64,000 nt of DNA from Niveibacterium umoris (GCF_014197015.1 NZ_JACIET010000002.1:1054001-1118000); one strand, 5' to 3'; shown: positions 9,271-18,906, counted from the first letter of the stretch. The notes: generated by a model from the letters alone, not told the origin. Translations and numbers: made by a program.

Positions 9271-11760
9271 TCAGCTGCGTTCGGCCTGAGGCGCCATGCG
9301 CGGCAGGTCCACCGTCAGGCGGGTGCCGGCGCCCGGGCTTGATTCCAGGTGCAGCGTTCCGCCCAGCGTGGATTCGACCAGATTGCGCACGATGTACAGG
9401 CCCAGCCCGGTACCGCCGTGTCCGACGCGGGTGCTGAAGAAGGGCTCGAACGCGCGTTGCATGGTCTCGGCCGTCATGCCGCTGCCGTCGTCCTCGAAAA
9501 CGATGCGCACATGCTCGGCGTCGGGCGCACTCGCCGACAGCGTCATGCGGCCGTGCTCGCGATCGTCGAAGGCATGCAGCAGGGCGTTATTGACGAAGTT
9601 GGTGATGACTTGTTCGAGCGGCCCCGGGTAGCTGTCCAGCTCGATGTTATCCGGCAGCGCCAGTTCGAGCGTGTGCGGCACATGGGCAAGGCGCGGGCGC
9701 ATCGCGGCGATCACCCCTTCGACGGTGTCCTTGAGATTGAAGCGTCGACGCCGTTCGCTGGTCTGGTCGGCGGCAACCTGCTTGAAGTTGCTCATCAGTT
9801 CCGACGCGCGCCCGGCGCTGTGTTCGATCAGCGCGGCGACTTCGGCCGCGTCGCGGGTGAAGGCTTCCAGCGCGGATTTGCGCAGGCTGCCTTCCTGCAA
9901 GGTCCGCTCGAAGCTGGTGACGCGCTGGCGCAGGCTGCTCGCCAGCGTCAGCGTGTTGCCAAGCGGGGTGTTGAGTTCGTGTGCGACGCCCGCGACCAGG
10001 CCACCCAGTGCGGCGAGCTTTTCAGACTGCACCAGTTGCTGCATCGCCAGACCCAGTTCGGCGTGCTTCTCGCGCAGCTCTTCGCTGCGCCGTGCGACGC
10101 GCAATTCGAGTTCGCGATTCATCGTCTCGACTTCGTGCTGCAGCGCGCGCTGGGTGCTGACATCGACGACCGAGGACAGGAACAGCTTGCGACCGTCCAT
10201 CTCCAGCGATACGCCCGACAACTCGCAGATGATCGGCGGCCCGCTGCGCGGCTGGCCATGTACCTCCATCCCGACCACGCGACCTTCACGTTCGATCAGG
10301 TCGAGTACGCGCTTCTGCTCGTCGGGGTCGCTCCATAGCCCAAGCGCCTCGGTCGACCGGCCCTGCGCCTCGTCGGCGTCGACGCCGAACAGCGTGCGCC
10401 AGGCCGAATTCACCTTGACCAGCGTGCGGCGGTCCATGTCCGACAGGCTGAGCGCGATCGGGCTGTGTTCGAACAGCGTTTCGAACAGGGTCCGCGCGGC
10501 GTTGGCCGCGGCGCGGGCCTGTTCGAGGTCACTCACGTCGGTGGCGGTGACCCGCAACAACGGTTCTTGTTCCGGCGTGATTTCCAGATGCCCGCGCAGC
10601 AAAAGGTGGCGCCCCTGCTGGCTTTGCACCGCGCAGCGCGTTTCGACCGCAACGCCGTTCGATTGCAGCGCCCGCCATTGCGCCATGAGCTCATGGCGAC
10701 ACCTGCGATCGATGCGTCCGAGCAGTCTGCGGATCGGCTGATCGACTTCGCCCGGTGGCAGGTCGAGCAAGCTCAGCAACTGGCTTGAACAGTGCGCAAG
10801 GCGCGCGCCGGGCACCCAGCGCATGGAGCCCAGCGATGCGACACGCTGCGCTTCGTCCAGATCGGCGTGTTCGCGCCGTGCCTTTTCTTCCGCGATGCGT
10901 CGCGCGGTAATGTCCTGCACCACCCGGATCGTGCCGCTCACCTGCTGCGCCTCATCGCGCAGGGTCACGGTCAGCACATGCAGCCACAGCGACTGGCCGC
11001 GGATCGTTTCACAGCGGATTTCCTCGCTGCGCGGCACCGCGCTGCCGGCATCGACCGGATCGAGCAGGCGTTCGCGCAGCACTGCCGCAGCCAGCGCGCT
11101 GGCGCTGTCGCGCGCGTCGGTGCGGCCGAGGATGTCTTCACGGCGCACGCCGAAGAGTTGCTGCGCAGCGCTGTTCCAGAGCTGTACCCGGCCATCGGCA
11201 CCGAGCACCACCAGCGCTACCGGCAGGGCGTCGATCACCTCGGCAAGCCGGCGTTCGCTCTCCTGCACCGCAAGTTCGGCAAGCTTGCGTCGGGTTTCGT
11301 CTCGTGCGTAACCGAAGTAACCGGTGAAGGTGCCATCCGCATCGAATTCCGGCGTGCCGCTGCTGACATACCAGCGGAAGTCGCCGTCGGGCTTGCGCAC
11401 GCCGTACTCGAAGTCGTAATACGGCTGGTGCGCTTCTACCTGGGCACGGTGTTCGGCCATCGCCGCGGCGTCGCAGACGAGGCCGGGGACTTCCCAGCGC
11501 CGGTGCCCGATCAGGTGCTCCACCGGCACCTGATGGCGCGAAATCGTGCCGCCGAAGAAGCGGGTGAAGCGCAGGTCTGCGTCCTGCTCCCACTGCCAGT
11601 CGGAGGTAAAGGCGGAAAGGTCGCGCAGGCGTTCGAGCTCGCGCGCGCTCATGGCCTCTTCCCCGCTGAGGCCTTCGAGCTGCCGGCGTGTCCGTTGCAG
11701 CGCATGCAGCGTCAATGCGAGCGCCACGAGCAGGATTGCGACGAGCAGCCAGACTTGCAT
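9271..11760 (-). CDS. Multi-PAS sensor histidine kinase
   Basis: 829 residues. A single N-terminal membrane anchor (LLVAILLVALALTLHAL) is followed by about four PAS/PAC-type modules (roughly residues 45-165, 170-290, 305-410, 425-540; for example FEYGVRKPDGDFRWY and VQDITARR), a coiled coil, and a HisKA-type domain with phosphoacceptor in GVAHELNTPLGN near 590. The C-terminal ATPase domain has NFVNNALLHAF, FEDDGSGM and GTGLGLYIVRN. It has no receiver domain and no periplasmic sensor, so the PAS modules probably read an intracellular cue such as redox state or a cofactor. No cognate regulator is adjacent. Confidence 0.9.
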   Translation of the reverse strand: MQVWLLVAILLVALALTLHALQRTRRQLEGLSGEEAMSARELERLRDLSAFTSDWQWEQDADLRFTRFFGGTISRHQVPVEHLIGHRRWEVPGLVCDAAAMAEHRAQVEAHQPYYDFEYGVRKPDGDFRWYVSSGTPEFDADGTFTGYFGYARDETRRKLAELAVQESERRLAEVIDALPVALVVLGADGRVQLWNSAAQQLFGVRREDILGRTDARDSASALAAAVLRERLLDPVDAGSAVPRSEEIRCETIRGQSLWLHVLTVTLRDEAQQVSGTIRVVQDITARRIAEEKARREHADLDEAQRVASLGSMRWVPGARLAHCSSQLLSLLDLPPGEVDQPIRRLLGRIDRRCRHELMAQWRALQSNGVAVETRCAVQSQQGRHLLLRGHLEITPEQEPLLRVTATDVSDLEQARAAANAARTLFETLFEHSPIALSLSDMDRRTLVKVNSAWRTLFGVDADEAQGRSTEALGLWSDPDEQKRVLDLIEREGRVVGMEVHGQPRSGPPIICELSGVSLEMDGRKLFLSSVVDVSTQRALQHEVETMNRELELRVARRSEELREKHAELGLAMQQLVQSEKLAALGGLVAGVAHELNTPLGNTLTLASSLRQRVTSFERTLQEGSLRKSALEAFTRDAAEVAALIEHSAGRASELMSNFKQVAADQTSERRRRFNLKDTVEGVIAAMRPRLAHVPHTLELALPDNIELDSYPGPLEQVITNFVNNALLHAFDDREHGRMTLSASAPDAEHVRIVFEDDGSGMTAETMQRAFEPFFSTRVGHGGTGLGLYIVRNLVESTLGGTLHLESSPGAGTRLTVDLPRMAPQAERS

Positions 11761-11927
11761 TCAGGCGCCTTCGAGGGAGGGGATGCGGCCATTCTAATCT
11801 GCGATGACTGGCGGCGGGGTGACCGGCCGGCGCGGACGAACGACTTGCCGAGTGCGTGCCGGCAGGCCGAGAATCCGCCGCTTCAGGGGGCGCCTACCCG
11901 GTGCCCTCGCCCACATCGCGAGCCGCC

Positions 11928-13187
11928 ATGAGCCGAAACGCGCACCCCGCACTGCCGCCCGAATGCCCCGACCTCGCCCGCCTGCAGGCCGTCGCCCGCG
12001 AGATTTCCGACGCCGTGTTGCGGACCCTGCAATGGCAGAACGACCAGCTCACCGAGGAGTTCGGCGCGCCGGTCTGGCTCAAGATGGAGAACCTGCAGCG
12101 CACCGGTTCCTTCAAGATCCGCGGCGCGACGCACAAGATGCGACGCCTGCTGGCGGCGCGGTCCGATCTGCGCGGCGTTGTCGCGGTGTCGGCGGGCAAC
12201 CATGCGCAGGGCGTGGCGCGCGCGGCCGCGGCGGCCGGCGTGTCGGCGACCGTGGTGATGCCCGAGAACGCGCCGATCACCAAGATCCAGTCCTGCCGCC
12301 GCATGGGTGCGACGATCCTGCTGCACGGCGAGAACCTCGAACAGGCGCGCGAACTGGCCGACCGCGTTGCGGCCGAACAAGACCTCGCCTTCATGCATCC
12401 GTATGACGACTGGGACGTGATCGCGGGCCAGGCCTCGTGCGGGCTTGAGATGCTCGAAGACTGCCCGGACATGACCGTGGCGGTGGTGCCGCTGGGCGGC
12501 GGCGGATTGCTCTCGGGCATCGCACTGGCCTTGAAACTGCAGCGGCCGGAGATCCGCATCATCGGCGTGCAGACCGAGACCGTCGCGCCCTATCGCCATT
12601 TCCTGCTCGATGGCAGCTTCGAGACCTGCGCCCCCGGCGCACACACGATTGCCGACGGCATCAAGGTCAAGGCGCCGGGCGTCTGCACCTCGGCGGTGAT
12701 TGCGCGTTACGTCGACGAGATTGTTACCGTCGATGACAACACCATCGCCGAAGCAATCGTTGCGACGCTGGAACGCACCCGCACCATCGCCGAAGGCGCG
12801 GGGGCGGTGGGTCTGGCGGCGCTGATGGCGGGCAAGGTCAGACTGGCGCCGCAGGATCGCGCGGTTGTCGTGATTTCCGGCGGCAACGTCGATATGACCC
12901 TGGTCGGCCGTTCCATCGATTACGGCCTCGCTTCCAGCGGCCGGCTGATGAGCGTGGCGGTGACGATTCCGGACAGCCCCGGCCGCCTCTTGAGCCTGCT
13001 CAAGACGGTCGCCGCGCTCGGGATCAATGTTCGCCATGTGGAGCATCGGCGCGGCGAACTGCATGTGCCGGTGGGCAAGACCGAGGTGATCCTGCAGATG
13101 GAAACGCGCGACTTCGCCCACCAGGCCGAGTTGATCGCGACCTTTTCCGGCGAAGGCTTGCATGTACGCAACCTGATGGCCGACTGA
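11928..13187 (+). CDS. ilvA: Threonine ammonia-lyase (threonine dehydratase) with C-terminal ACT domain
   Basis: PLP enzyme deaminating L-threonine to 2-oxobutanoate, the entry to isoleucine synthesis, or used for threonine breakdown. 419 residues. The PLP lysine lies in TGSFKIRGA (Lys63), the phosphate-binding glycine loop is GGGGLLSGIAL near 190, and NHAQGVA is typical of the family. The C-terminal 80 residues form a single ACT-like domain (VTIPDSPGRLLSLLKTVA), the layout of the shorter single-ACT enzymes rather than E. coli IlvA with two. The ATG at 11928 begins the conserved protein. ilvD and leuA are elsewhere in the window. Confidence 0.92.
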   Translation: MSRNAHPALPPECPDLARLQAVAREISDAVLRTLQWQNDQLTEEFGAPVWLKMENLQRTGSFKIRGATHKMRRLLAARSDLRGVVAVSAGNHAQGVARAAAAAGVSATVVMPENAPITKIQSCRRMGATILLHGENLEQARELADRVAAEQDLAFMHPYDDWDVIAGQASCGLEMLEDCPDMTVAVVPLGGGGLLSGIALALKLQRPEIRIIGVQTETVAPYRHFLLDGSFETCAPGAHTIADGIKVKAPGVCTSAVIARYVDEIVTVDDNTIAEAIVATLERTRTIAEGAGAVGLAALMAGKVRLAPQDRAVVVISGGNVDMTLVGRSIDYGLASSGRLMSVAVTIPDSPGRLLSLLKTVAALGINVRHVEHRRGELHVPVGKTEVILQMETRDFAHQAELIATFSGEGLHVRNLMAD

Positions 13188-13217
13188 CCCGTTCTGACCG
13201 CCGTACCGGAGGCTGGC

Positions 13218-13763
13218 ATGACTGAAGTGGCTGCACAGGAAATCCTGAGGCTGGACCTGCGCTCGGTCGACGCGCTGCTGGCGCAAGACGACGCCCCTTT
13301 TGCGCGCCCAGGCTTGCACCCGGATGTTGCGGAACGCCTGATCGGCGAGGCCGATCATCGGCGCATCGGTGGGGCGCCGCGCATCGAGTTTGTCGTCGAT
13401 CGGGTTGCTCCTGACGATCTGGCGCGGGTCAGCGCGGCCGTGCGCAGCCACTTCGAAGACCTGGCGCTGCTCGCCGACCGCGAACGGGCGCGCATTTTTC
13501 GCGCCGGCCGCATCGCGACGGTGACCGGCCTGCTGGTGGTGGTCGTGCTGCTGGGCGGCGCCAATTCGATCGACCCCGAGACCGTGTCACGCTTCTGGCG
13601 CGCGGTGCGCGAGAGCCTCACCATCTTCGCCTGGGTGGCGATGTGGAAACCGGCGGAATTGCTGCTCTATGAGCATTTGCCGGTACGCCGTCGGCGCACG
13701 CTCGCGGAGCGCCTGGCTGCGGCCTCGGTGGCGCTGGTGGCGCGTGAGGCCGCACCGGGCTGA
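13218..13763 (+). CDS. Membrane protein of unknown function
   Basis: 181 residues, family not recognised. The N-terminal half is soluble and acidic, followed by a basic helix and two hydrophobic segments: IATVTGLLVVVVLLGGA near residue 100 and LTIFAWVAMW near 135. It ends in an arginine-rich stretch (VRRRR). A CGGAGG ribosome-binding site lies seven bases before the ATG. It begins 30 bases after the threonine ammonia-lyase stop, so it is probably co-transcribed, and it is convergent with the RlmL-like gene. The two helices with cytoplasmic ends suggest a small inner-membrane protein. Confidence 0.75.
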   Translation: MTEVAAQEILRLDLRSVDALLAQDDAPFARPGLHPDVAERLIGEADHRRIGGAPRIEFVVDRVAPDDLARVSAAVRSHFEDLALLADRERARIFRAGRIATVTGLLVVVVLLGGANSIDPETVSRFWRAVRESLTIFAWVAMWKPAELLLYEHLPVRRRRTLAERLAAASVALVAREAAPG

Positions 13764-13769
13764 AGCGCC

Positions 13770-15026
13770 TCAGTCTTCGGCTTCGTGCTCCGCCGACGCC
13801 CCGCGCGGGCGCCGGTTCGATCCGGCAACGACCTCGTAGGCAAACAGGCGGCATTCGATGTCGCCATTCATCAGTGGCGTGCGTCGGCTCGCCTTGAGGC
13901 CGATCTTCTTCGGCAGCGCCGGGTCCCCGCTGAAGAAGTGGCAGCGCCAGCCCGCGAAGGCCTGCTTGAGGTGGTCGCCCAGCTTCGGGTACCAGGCCGC
14001 GAGTTCGCTTTCGGCGCCGTCCGCTTCGGGCGCAGGCTCATCGCGATAGCCGCCCGGCGGGGCGGAACGGCGCCCGGCTGCCGCGCGTGGCGCCGTCAGG
14101 CGCACGCCGTAGGGCGGGTTGCAAAGCAGCACGCCGTGGTCCTCCGGCGCCTCGAGTTGCAGGATGTCGCTGGTGCGGAACTGCGCCAGATCGTCGAGCC
14201 CCGCTTCGCGCAGGTTGTAGCGCGCGGCATCTACTGCGCGCATATCAATGTCGGCGCCATAGAGGCGTACGTCGCTTGCCGGGCGGCGGCGTTGCAAGGC
14301 AAGCGTGCGTTGGCGCTTCCACGCGACCGGATCGTAGCTGGCGAGTTTTTCGAAACCGAAGCTGCGTTCGGCGCCGGGCGGAATATCGAGCGCCATCAGG
14401 CCGGCTTCGATCAGGAAGGTGCCGCTGCCGCACATCGGATCGAGCAGGGCCTGATCCGGCTGCCAGCCGGTGAGATGCAGGATGCCGGCGGCGAGGTTTT
14501 CCTTCAGCGGCGCCTCGTGCTTGGCGCGCTTGAAACCACGCCGCGTCAGTGCTTCGCCCGACGTGTCGAGGTACAACGTGCAGGTTTCCGCTGTCAGGAA
14601 GGCATACACCCGCACGTCCGGCGCCTCGGTGTCGATCGACGGGCGCTGGCCGCGCAGGTCGCGGAAGCGGTCGCAGATGGCGTCCTTCACCCGCAGCGTG
14701 ACGAAGTTGAGGCTGCGCAGCGGCGAGCGGATCGCAGTGACGTAGATCCGCAGCGTGCGCTCGACGGCGAAGTACTTCTCCCAGGCCTGCTCGCGCGCCA
14801 GCGCATAGACGTCGTCTTCGCTGCGGTAGCCGCGTTCGGCGACGCGCCACATCACGCGGGTGGCGATGCGGCTGTCCAGATTCACCCGCCAGCACAGCGC
14901 CCAGTCGCCGGCGAAGGAAACGCCACCATGCACCGGCTTCACATACTGCGCGCCGAGGGCGGTCAGCTCGTCGGCGAGCAGGGGCTCGAGCCCGCGCGGG
15001 CAGGGGGAGAAGAAGGTCTCGCTCAT
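13770..15026 (-). CDS. rlmL: THUMP-domain RNA methyltransferase (RlmL-like, 23S rRNA m2G2445)
   Basis: 418 residues: an N-terminal ferredoxin-like/THUMP RNA-binding region (about 1-160) and a Rossmann SAM-dependent methyltransferase domain. Motif I is DPMCGSGTFLIEAG near residue 196 and the catalytic motif IV is NPPYG near 300, typical of guanine-N2 methyltransferases. It matches the N-terminal half of E. coli RlmKL; the RlmK half (m7G2069) is absent, as in many bacteria that encode it separately or lack it. A low-complexity insert (Arg/Ala/Pro, about 308-335) follows NPPYG. The assignment to G2445 is by family resemblance. Confidence 0.87.
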   Translation of the reverse strand: MSETFFSPCPRGLEPLLADELTALGAQYVKPVHGGVSFAGDWALCWRVNLDSRIATRVMWRVAERGYRSEDDVYALAREQAWEKYFAVERTLRIYVTAIRSPLRSLNFVTLRVKDAICDRFRDLRGQRPSIDTEAPDVRVYAFLTAETCTLYLDTSGEALTRRGFKRAKHEAPLKENLAAGILHLTGWQPDQALLDPMCGSGTFLIEAGLMALDIPPGAERSFGFEKLASYDPVAWKRQRTLALQRRRPASDVRLYGADIDMRAVDAARYNLREAGLDDLAQFRTSDILQLEAPEDHGVLLCNPPYGVRLTAPRAAAGRRSAPPGGYRDEPAPEADGAESELAAWYPKLGDHLKQAFAGWRCHFFSGDPALPKKIGLKASRRTPLMNGDIECRLFAYEVVAGSNRRPRGASAEHEAED

Positions 15027-15036
15027 CGGCGCGCGC

Positions 15037-15480
15037 TCAGAAGGGTTTGACGATCACGAGGATCACGACGAACAGCAGCGCGACCGCCGGCACTTCGTTG
15101 AAGACGCGGAACCACACATGGCTCTTGGTGTTGCGGCCGGCGGCAAAGTCGCGCAGCAAACGGCCGCAGTAACCGTCGTAGCCGGTCAGCAGCAGCACGA
15201 TGAACAGCTTGGCGTGCAGCCAGCCTTGCGTCATCCAGGCATGGGCCGCTTCGAGGCCGCCGAAGAAGATCATCGAGAGGCCGAAGGCCCAGGTGCCGAT
15301 CATCAGCGGCAGCATGAAGCGCTTGAGCTTTCTTGCCATCAGCAACAGGCGATCGCGCTCCGCGTGACTGTCGGCCGGCACCATCGCGAGATTGACGAAG
15401 ATGCGTGGCAGGTAGAACAGGCCGGCGAACCAGCTGACGACGAAGAAGACGTGAATCGCCTTGAGCCACATGTACATCAT
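15037..15480 (-). CDS. hemJ: Protoporphyrinogen oxidase HemJ
   Basis: Integral membrane protein of 147 residues that oxidises protoporphyrinogen IX to protoporphyrin IX in heme synthesis, in place of HemG or HemY. Recognisable features are MMYMWLKAIHVFFVVSWF with the conserved His, GLFYLPRIFV, and several helices ending in VVILVIVKPF. The ATG at 15480 overlaps the stop of the upstream epimerase-like gene (ATGA), which fixes the start; longer readings enter that gene. It lies ten bases upstream of the end of the RlmL-like gene's start region, on the same strand. Confidence 0.9.
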   Translation of the reverse strand: MMYMWLKAIHVFFVVSWFAGLFYLPRIFVNLAMVPADSHAERDRLLLMARKLKRFMLPLMIGTWAFGLSMIFFGGLEAAHAWMTQGWLHAKLFIVLLLTGYDGYCGRLLRDFAAGRNTKSHVWFRVFNEVPAVALLFVVILVIVKPF

Positions 15481-16448
15481 CGGGAGTTTTCCTTGTGGAG
15501 GTCGAACCAGGCGCGCGCCTGCGCGAGTCCGGCGTCGACGTTGGGATAGCGGAGCCGCACGCGGAGTTCCCGGTGCAGGCGGGTGTTGTCGAGCCGGCGT
15601 GACTCGGACATGAAGGACAGCATCATCGGGCTCAGCACGCGTTCGATCTCGCGGCGGCTGGCACGCGGCGGGCGGGGCAGGCCGAAGGTGTCCGCCATGC
15701 GGTCGTACCACTCGCCCATGCGCAGGTCGGAGTCATCGCTGGCATTCCAGGCGCGGCAGTTGCCGCCGCGGGTCAGCGCAGCGACCGATAGCCGCGCGAG
15801 GTCGTCGGCGTGGATGTGATTGGTGAATACGTCCTCTTCGGCGCGCAGCACCGGGTCGCCGCGCTGAAGCCGCGCGAGTGACAGTCTTTCGGCCGCATAG
15901 ATGCCCGGCGCGCGCAGGATCGCGAGACGACAGCCGCTGCGGCGGGCGAAGGCGCGCAGCGTACGTTCGGCGGCGACGCGGCGCCGGGCGCGGGCGGTGC
16001 CGGCACGCAGCGGGCGGGTTTCCGGCACCGAGTTGCCCTGGCAATCGCCGTACACGCCGGTGGTGCTGATGTACACCAAGCGCGTCGGCAGGCTGCGGCG
16101 CGCCAGCGCAGCGACCAGCCTGCCGCTGCGCGGATCGCCCTCGCCCCGATCGGGCGGCGGTGCAAAGTGCAGGATGCGCGGTGCGATGCCTGCCAGGCGG
16201 CGCAAGCTGCGCCGATCGTCGAGATCGCCCCTGATCGGTGTGGCGCCCAGCGCGCGCAGCGCTGGCGCGGCCTCCGCGCGGCGCACCAGCGCGAACACTT
16301 TTGCGTGCGGCGCCAATAGTGGAATCACGCGTGCGGCCACGTCGCCGCTGCCGATGATCAATACCCGCTGCCGCGCAATGCGGCCCGACGGGCGCCGGGC
16401 GGCGGGCGGACGGGCGGGGCGGCGTTTCGGGTTGCGTTGGGCTACCAT
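15477..16448 (-). CDS. NAD-dependent epimerase/dehydratase-like (extended SDR) protein
   Basis: 323 residues. The dinucleotide-binding turn is VLIIGSGDVAARV near residue 30 (GxGxxxA), and the extended-SDR active-site region reads YISTTGVYGD (Tyr of YGD), with a LRAPGIY strand and a FTNHIHADDLA substrate segment. The N-terminus is very arginine-rich (about residues 5-28). Related proteobacterial proteins are annotated as NAD(P)-dependent oxidoreductases of unknown substrate. I chose ATG 16448 over an in-frame TTG at 16478. It is divergent from the ferredoxin-reductase gene and overlaps hemJ by four bases. Confidence 0.8.
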   Translation of the reverse strand: MVAQRNPKRRPARPPAARRPSGRIARQRVLIIGSGDVAARVIPLLAPHAKVFALVRRAEAAPALRALGATPIRGDLDDRRSLRRLAGIAPRILHFAPPPDRGEGDPRSGRLVAALARRSLPTRLVYISTTGVYGDCQGNSVPETRPLRAGTARARRRVAAERTLRAFARRSGCRLAILRAPGIYAAERLSLARLQRGDPVLRAEEDVFTNHIHADDLARLSVAALTRGGNCRAWNASDDSDLRMGEWYDRMADTFGLPRPPRASRREIERVLSPMMLSFMSESRRLDNTRLHRELRVRLRYPNVDAGLAQARAWFDLHKENSR

Positions 16449-16486
16449 CCCCGGATTATCGCATTGCCTCGCACCCAACGAATTCC

Positions 16487-17509
16487 ATGTCTTATCAGGT
16501 CAAGCTGCAACCTTCCGGTCTCGATTTTTCCGCCAACCCCGACACTTCGGTGCTGCAGTCCGCGCTCGATGCCGGGCTGATGCTGCCTTATGGCTGTCGC
16601 GATGGCGCCTGTGGTTCCTGCAAGGGGCGTGTGCTGGAAGGCACGGTCGACCACGGCAAGTCGCCCGAGTCGACCCTTCCGGTGGCCGAGCGCGAGACCG
16701 GTTTCGCGCTCTTCTGCTGCGCGCGGCCGACGTCCGACCTGCTGCTGGAAGTGCGCGACGTGCGCCGTATCACCGACATCCCGATCAAGAAGCTGCCCTG
16801 CCGGGTGCAAAGCATCGTGCGGGCTGCGGACGATGTGATCGTGCTGACGCTCAAACTGCCCGCCAACGACAGCTTCCGCTTCCTGGCCGGGCAGTACATC
16901 GACTTCCTGCTCGCCGGTGGCAAGCGCCGCAGTTTCTCGATCGCCAACGCACCGGAGCATGAAGGCGAGATGGAGTTGCACATCCGTCTGGTCGAAGGTG
17001 GCAGCTTCACGACGCATGTCTTCAACACCATGAAGGAGCGCGACATCCTGCGCTTCGAAGGCCCGCTTGGCAGTTTCTATCTGCGCGAGAGCCCCAAGCC
17101 GATCGTGATGGTCGCCGGCGGCACCGGATTTGCGCCGATGAAGGGCTTGATCGAGCACATGATCGCCACCGGCAATCACCGCCCGGTCACCTTGTACTGG
17201 GGCTCGCGCGATCGTGCCGGCTTGTATCACTACGAACTGGCCCGGTCCTGGGAAAGCCGCCTGCCCGGATTCAAGTTTGTCCCCGTCATATCCGATAATT
17301 TGCCGGATGGCTGGGACGGCCGCGTCGGTCTGGTGCACCAGACCGCGATGGCGGACTTTCCGGACATGAGCGGCGTGCAGGTCTATGCTTGCGGTGCGCC
17401 GCCGATGATCGACGCCGCGCGGGCTGATTTCACCGGGCGCTGCGGGTTGCCGGCGGACGAGTTCTACGCCGACGCCTTCAGTTTTTCTTCCGACAGCACA
17501 CCAACCTGA
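16487..17509 (+). CDS. NAD(P)H-dependent 2Fe-2S ferredoxin reductase (CDP-6-deoxyglucoseen reductase-like)
   Basis: 340 residues. The N-terminal plant-type ferredoxin domain has Cys37-x4-Cys42-x2-Cys45 (YGCRDGACGSC) and a fourth cysteine near 77. A ferredoxin-reductase FAD domain follows (RSFSIANAP near residue 145), then an NAD domain (VAGGTGFAPMKGLIEH near 207 and ACGAPPMIDAA). The protein moves electrons from NAD(P)H through FAD and the cluster to an unknown acceptor. Close relatives are named CDP-6-deoxy-delta-3,4-glucoseen reductase, but no deoxysugar genes lie nearby, so that role is doubtful. It is followed 12 bases later by an HDOD gene. Confidence 0.88.
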   Translation: MSYQVKLQPSGLDFSANPDTSVLQSALDAGLMLPYGCRDGACGSCKGRVLEGTVDHGKSPESTLPVAERETGFALFCCARPTSDLLLEVRDVRRITDIPIKKLPCRVQSIVRAADDVIVLTLKLPANDSFRFLAGQYIDFLLAGGKRRSFSIANAPEHEGEMELHIRLVEGGSFTTHVFNTMKERDILRFEGPLGSFYLRESPKPIVMVAGGTGFAPMKGLIEHMIATGNHRPVTLYWGSRDRAGLYHYELARSWESRLPGFKFVPVISDNLPDGWDGRVGLVHQTAMADFPDMSGVQVYACGAPPMIDAARADFTGRCGLPADEFYADAFSFSSDSTPT

Positions 17510-17521
17510 CACACCGCCGCC

Positions 17522-18661
17522 ATGAGCCAAGCCGTCCTGATCACCCGCGAACCGGTCGTCAACAAACAGCGGTCGATTACCGCCAACCGCCTGGTCGTGC
17601 ACGCACCCAGCGTGCCGGTCGCGGTGGCGGCGCTCAATGCGCTGGCCGAAAACTGGCCGGCCAACCACACGGTATTCGTCAGTCTCGGCCGGCTGGTGCC
17701 GACCGCCGAACTGATGGGCTGGCAGATGCCCGCCAATACGATGGTCGAAATTCCGGCGCCTGCCCTGGCATACGAGCAGACCAAGGCGCTGATCCCGCAA
17801 CTGCAGGAGGCGGGCATCAACCTGTGCTTGTCCTGGTACCAGCCTGGCATGCAATTGCCGGAAGGCGCGGAGTTCCGCTTTGTGCTGGCAGACGCCAACA
17901 AGCTGCCGACCCCGGCCGGCTTTCCCGGAATCTCGATTGCAACCGGGCTTGCTGATCTGGATGGTTTCGCGACCGCCGTCAAGAACGGCTATGACGGTGC
18001 CTCGGGTTGGTTCTTCTTCAAGGGCGTCAAGGCGGCCAAGGAATTGGCGCCGTCGCACGCGCAGATCGTCCGGCTTCTGAATCTGGTGCGCAACGAAGCC
18101 GAGGTGAAAGAGATCGAGGCCGCACTGAAACTGGACGTCGCCCTGTCGTATAAGCTGCTGCGGTACATCAACTCACCGGCATTCGGACTGATGGTGGAAG
18201 TGCAGTCCTTCCGCCATGCAGTGACGATCCTCGGGATGGACAAGCTGAACAAGTGGCTGTCGCTATTGCTTGTTTCGGCCAGCAAGGATCCGCTTGCGCC
18301 GGCACTGATGCAGGCGGCGATCGCGCGTGGTCGTTTCATGGAACTGATCGGCGCGGCGTTCGTAGAGAAGCGTGAAGTCGACAACCTCTTTATCACCGGC
18401 GCTTTCTCGTTGATTCATGTGCTGCTCGGCACCACGCCGGAAGCGGTCCTGGGCGAGATGACCCTGCCCGAACCGATCATTGATGCGCTGCTGCGGGGCG
18501 AGGGGATCTATCGCCCCTTCCTCGATCTGGCGATTGCCTGCGAACGGCTCGATCCGAGTGCGCTCTCCGAGCAGATCGCCAAACTCAAGCTGCGTGCCGA
18601 AGACGTCAGCAAGGCATTGGTGTCGGCGGTCGCATTTGCCGACAGCCTGCAGTTCGGTTGA
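17522..18661 (+). CDS. HDOD-domain signalling protein
   Basis: 379 residues. The C-terminal two thirds is an HDOD domain (LDVALSYKLLRYINSPAFG near residue 205, then HAVTILGMDKLNKWLSLLL). The N-terminal part (1-175) has the spacing of a YuxH-type EAL domain but lacks the EAL catalytic signature, so it should not hydrolyse cyclic di-GMP. HDOD proteins act as non-catalytic signalling scaffolds linked to stress, motility or cyclic-di-GMP networks. It probably forms one unit with the ferredoxin reductase (12-base gap) and the zinc-ribbon gene (11-base gap). A paralogue is at 23357. Confidence 0.88.
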   Translation: MSQAVLITREPVVNKQRSITANRLVVHAPSVPVAVAALNALAENWPANHTVFVSLGRLVPTAELMGWQMPANTMVEIPAPALAYEQTKALIPQLQEAGINLCLSWYQPGMQLPEGAEFRFVLADANKLPTPAGFPGISIATGLADLDGFATAVKNGYDGASGWFFFKGVKAAKELAPSHAQIVRLLNLVRNEAEVKEIEAALKLDVALSYKLLRYINSPAFGLMVEVQSFRHAVTILGMDKLNKWLSLLLVSASKDPLAPALMQAAIARGRFMELIGAAFVEKREVDNLFITGAFSLIHVLLGTTPEAVLGEMTLPEPIIDALLRGEGIYRPFLDLAIACERLDPSALSEQIAKLKLRAEDVSKALVSAVAFADSLQFG

Positions 18662-18672
18662 GGGGCATCGCG

Positions 18673-18894
18673 ATGGAACGCCTTTGTCCGGTCCATGCCA
18701 CGCCGATGGAATCACGCGGGAAACTGTGGCACTGCGAAACCTGCGCCGCCAACTACCGGGTGCGCGGCGAATGCGCCGATTGCGGTTCGGAACTGGAAAA
18801 GATCGCCGCCTGCGGCGCCAGCAACTGGTGGTGCAATCGCTGCAACGAGCTCAAATCCAAGTCCAAGGTCAAGACGGAACTGGTCGCGGCCTGA
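18673..18894 (+). CDS. Small zinc-ribbon protein (YfgJ-like)
   Basis: 73 residues with four CxxC-type pairs: CPVHATPM, CETC, CADC and CNRC. The central ACGASNWWC closely resembles the ACGAxxxxC block of E. coli YfgJ, a small zinc-ribbon protein of unknown function. I chose ATG 18673 because the protein then starts at the first ribbon; an upstream in-frame start would overlap the HDOD gene end. A terminator follows directly. Confidence 0.75.
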   Translation: MERLCPVHATPMESRGKLWHCETCAANYRVRGECADCGSELEKIAACGASNWWCNRCNELKSKSKVKTELVAA

Positions 18895-18906
18895 CATCGG
18901 AAAACG

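Noticed and set aside
16449-16478. Upstream TTG start for the epimerase-like gene
   Set aside because: The extra ten residues are not supported by a ribosome-binding site, and the ATG at 16448 suffices.
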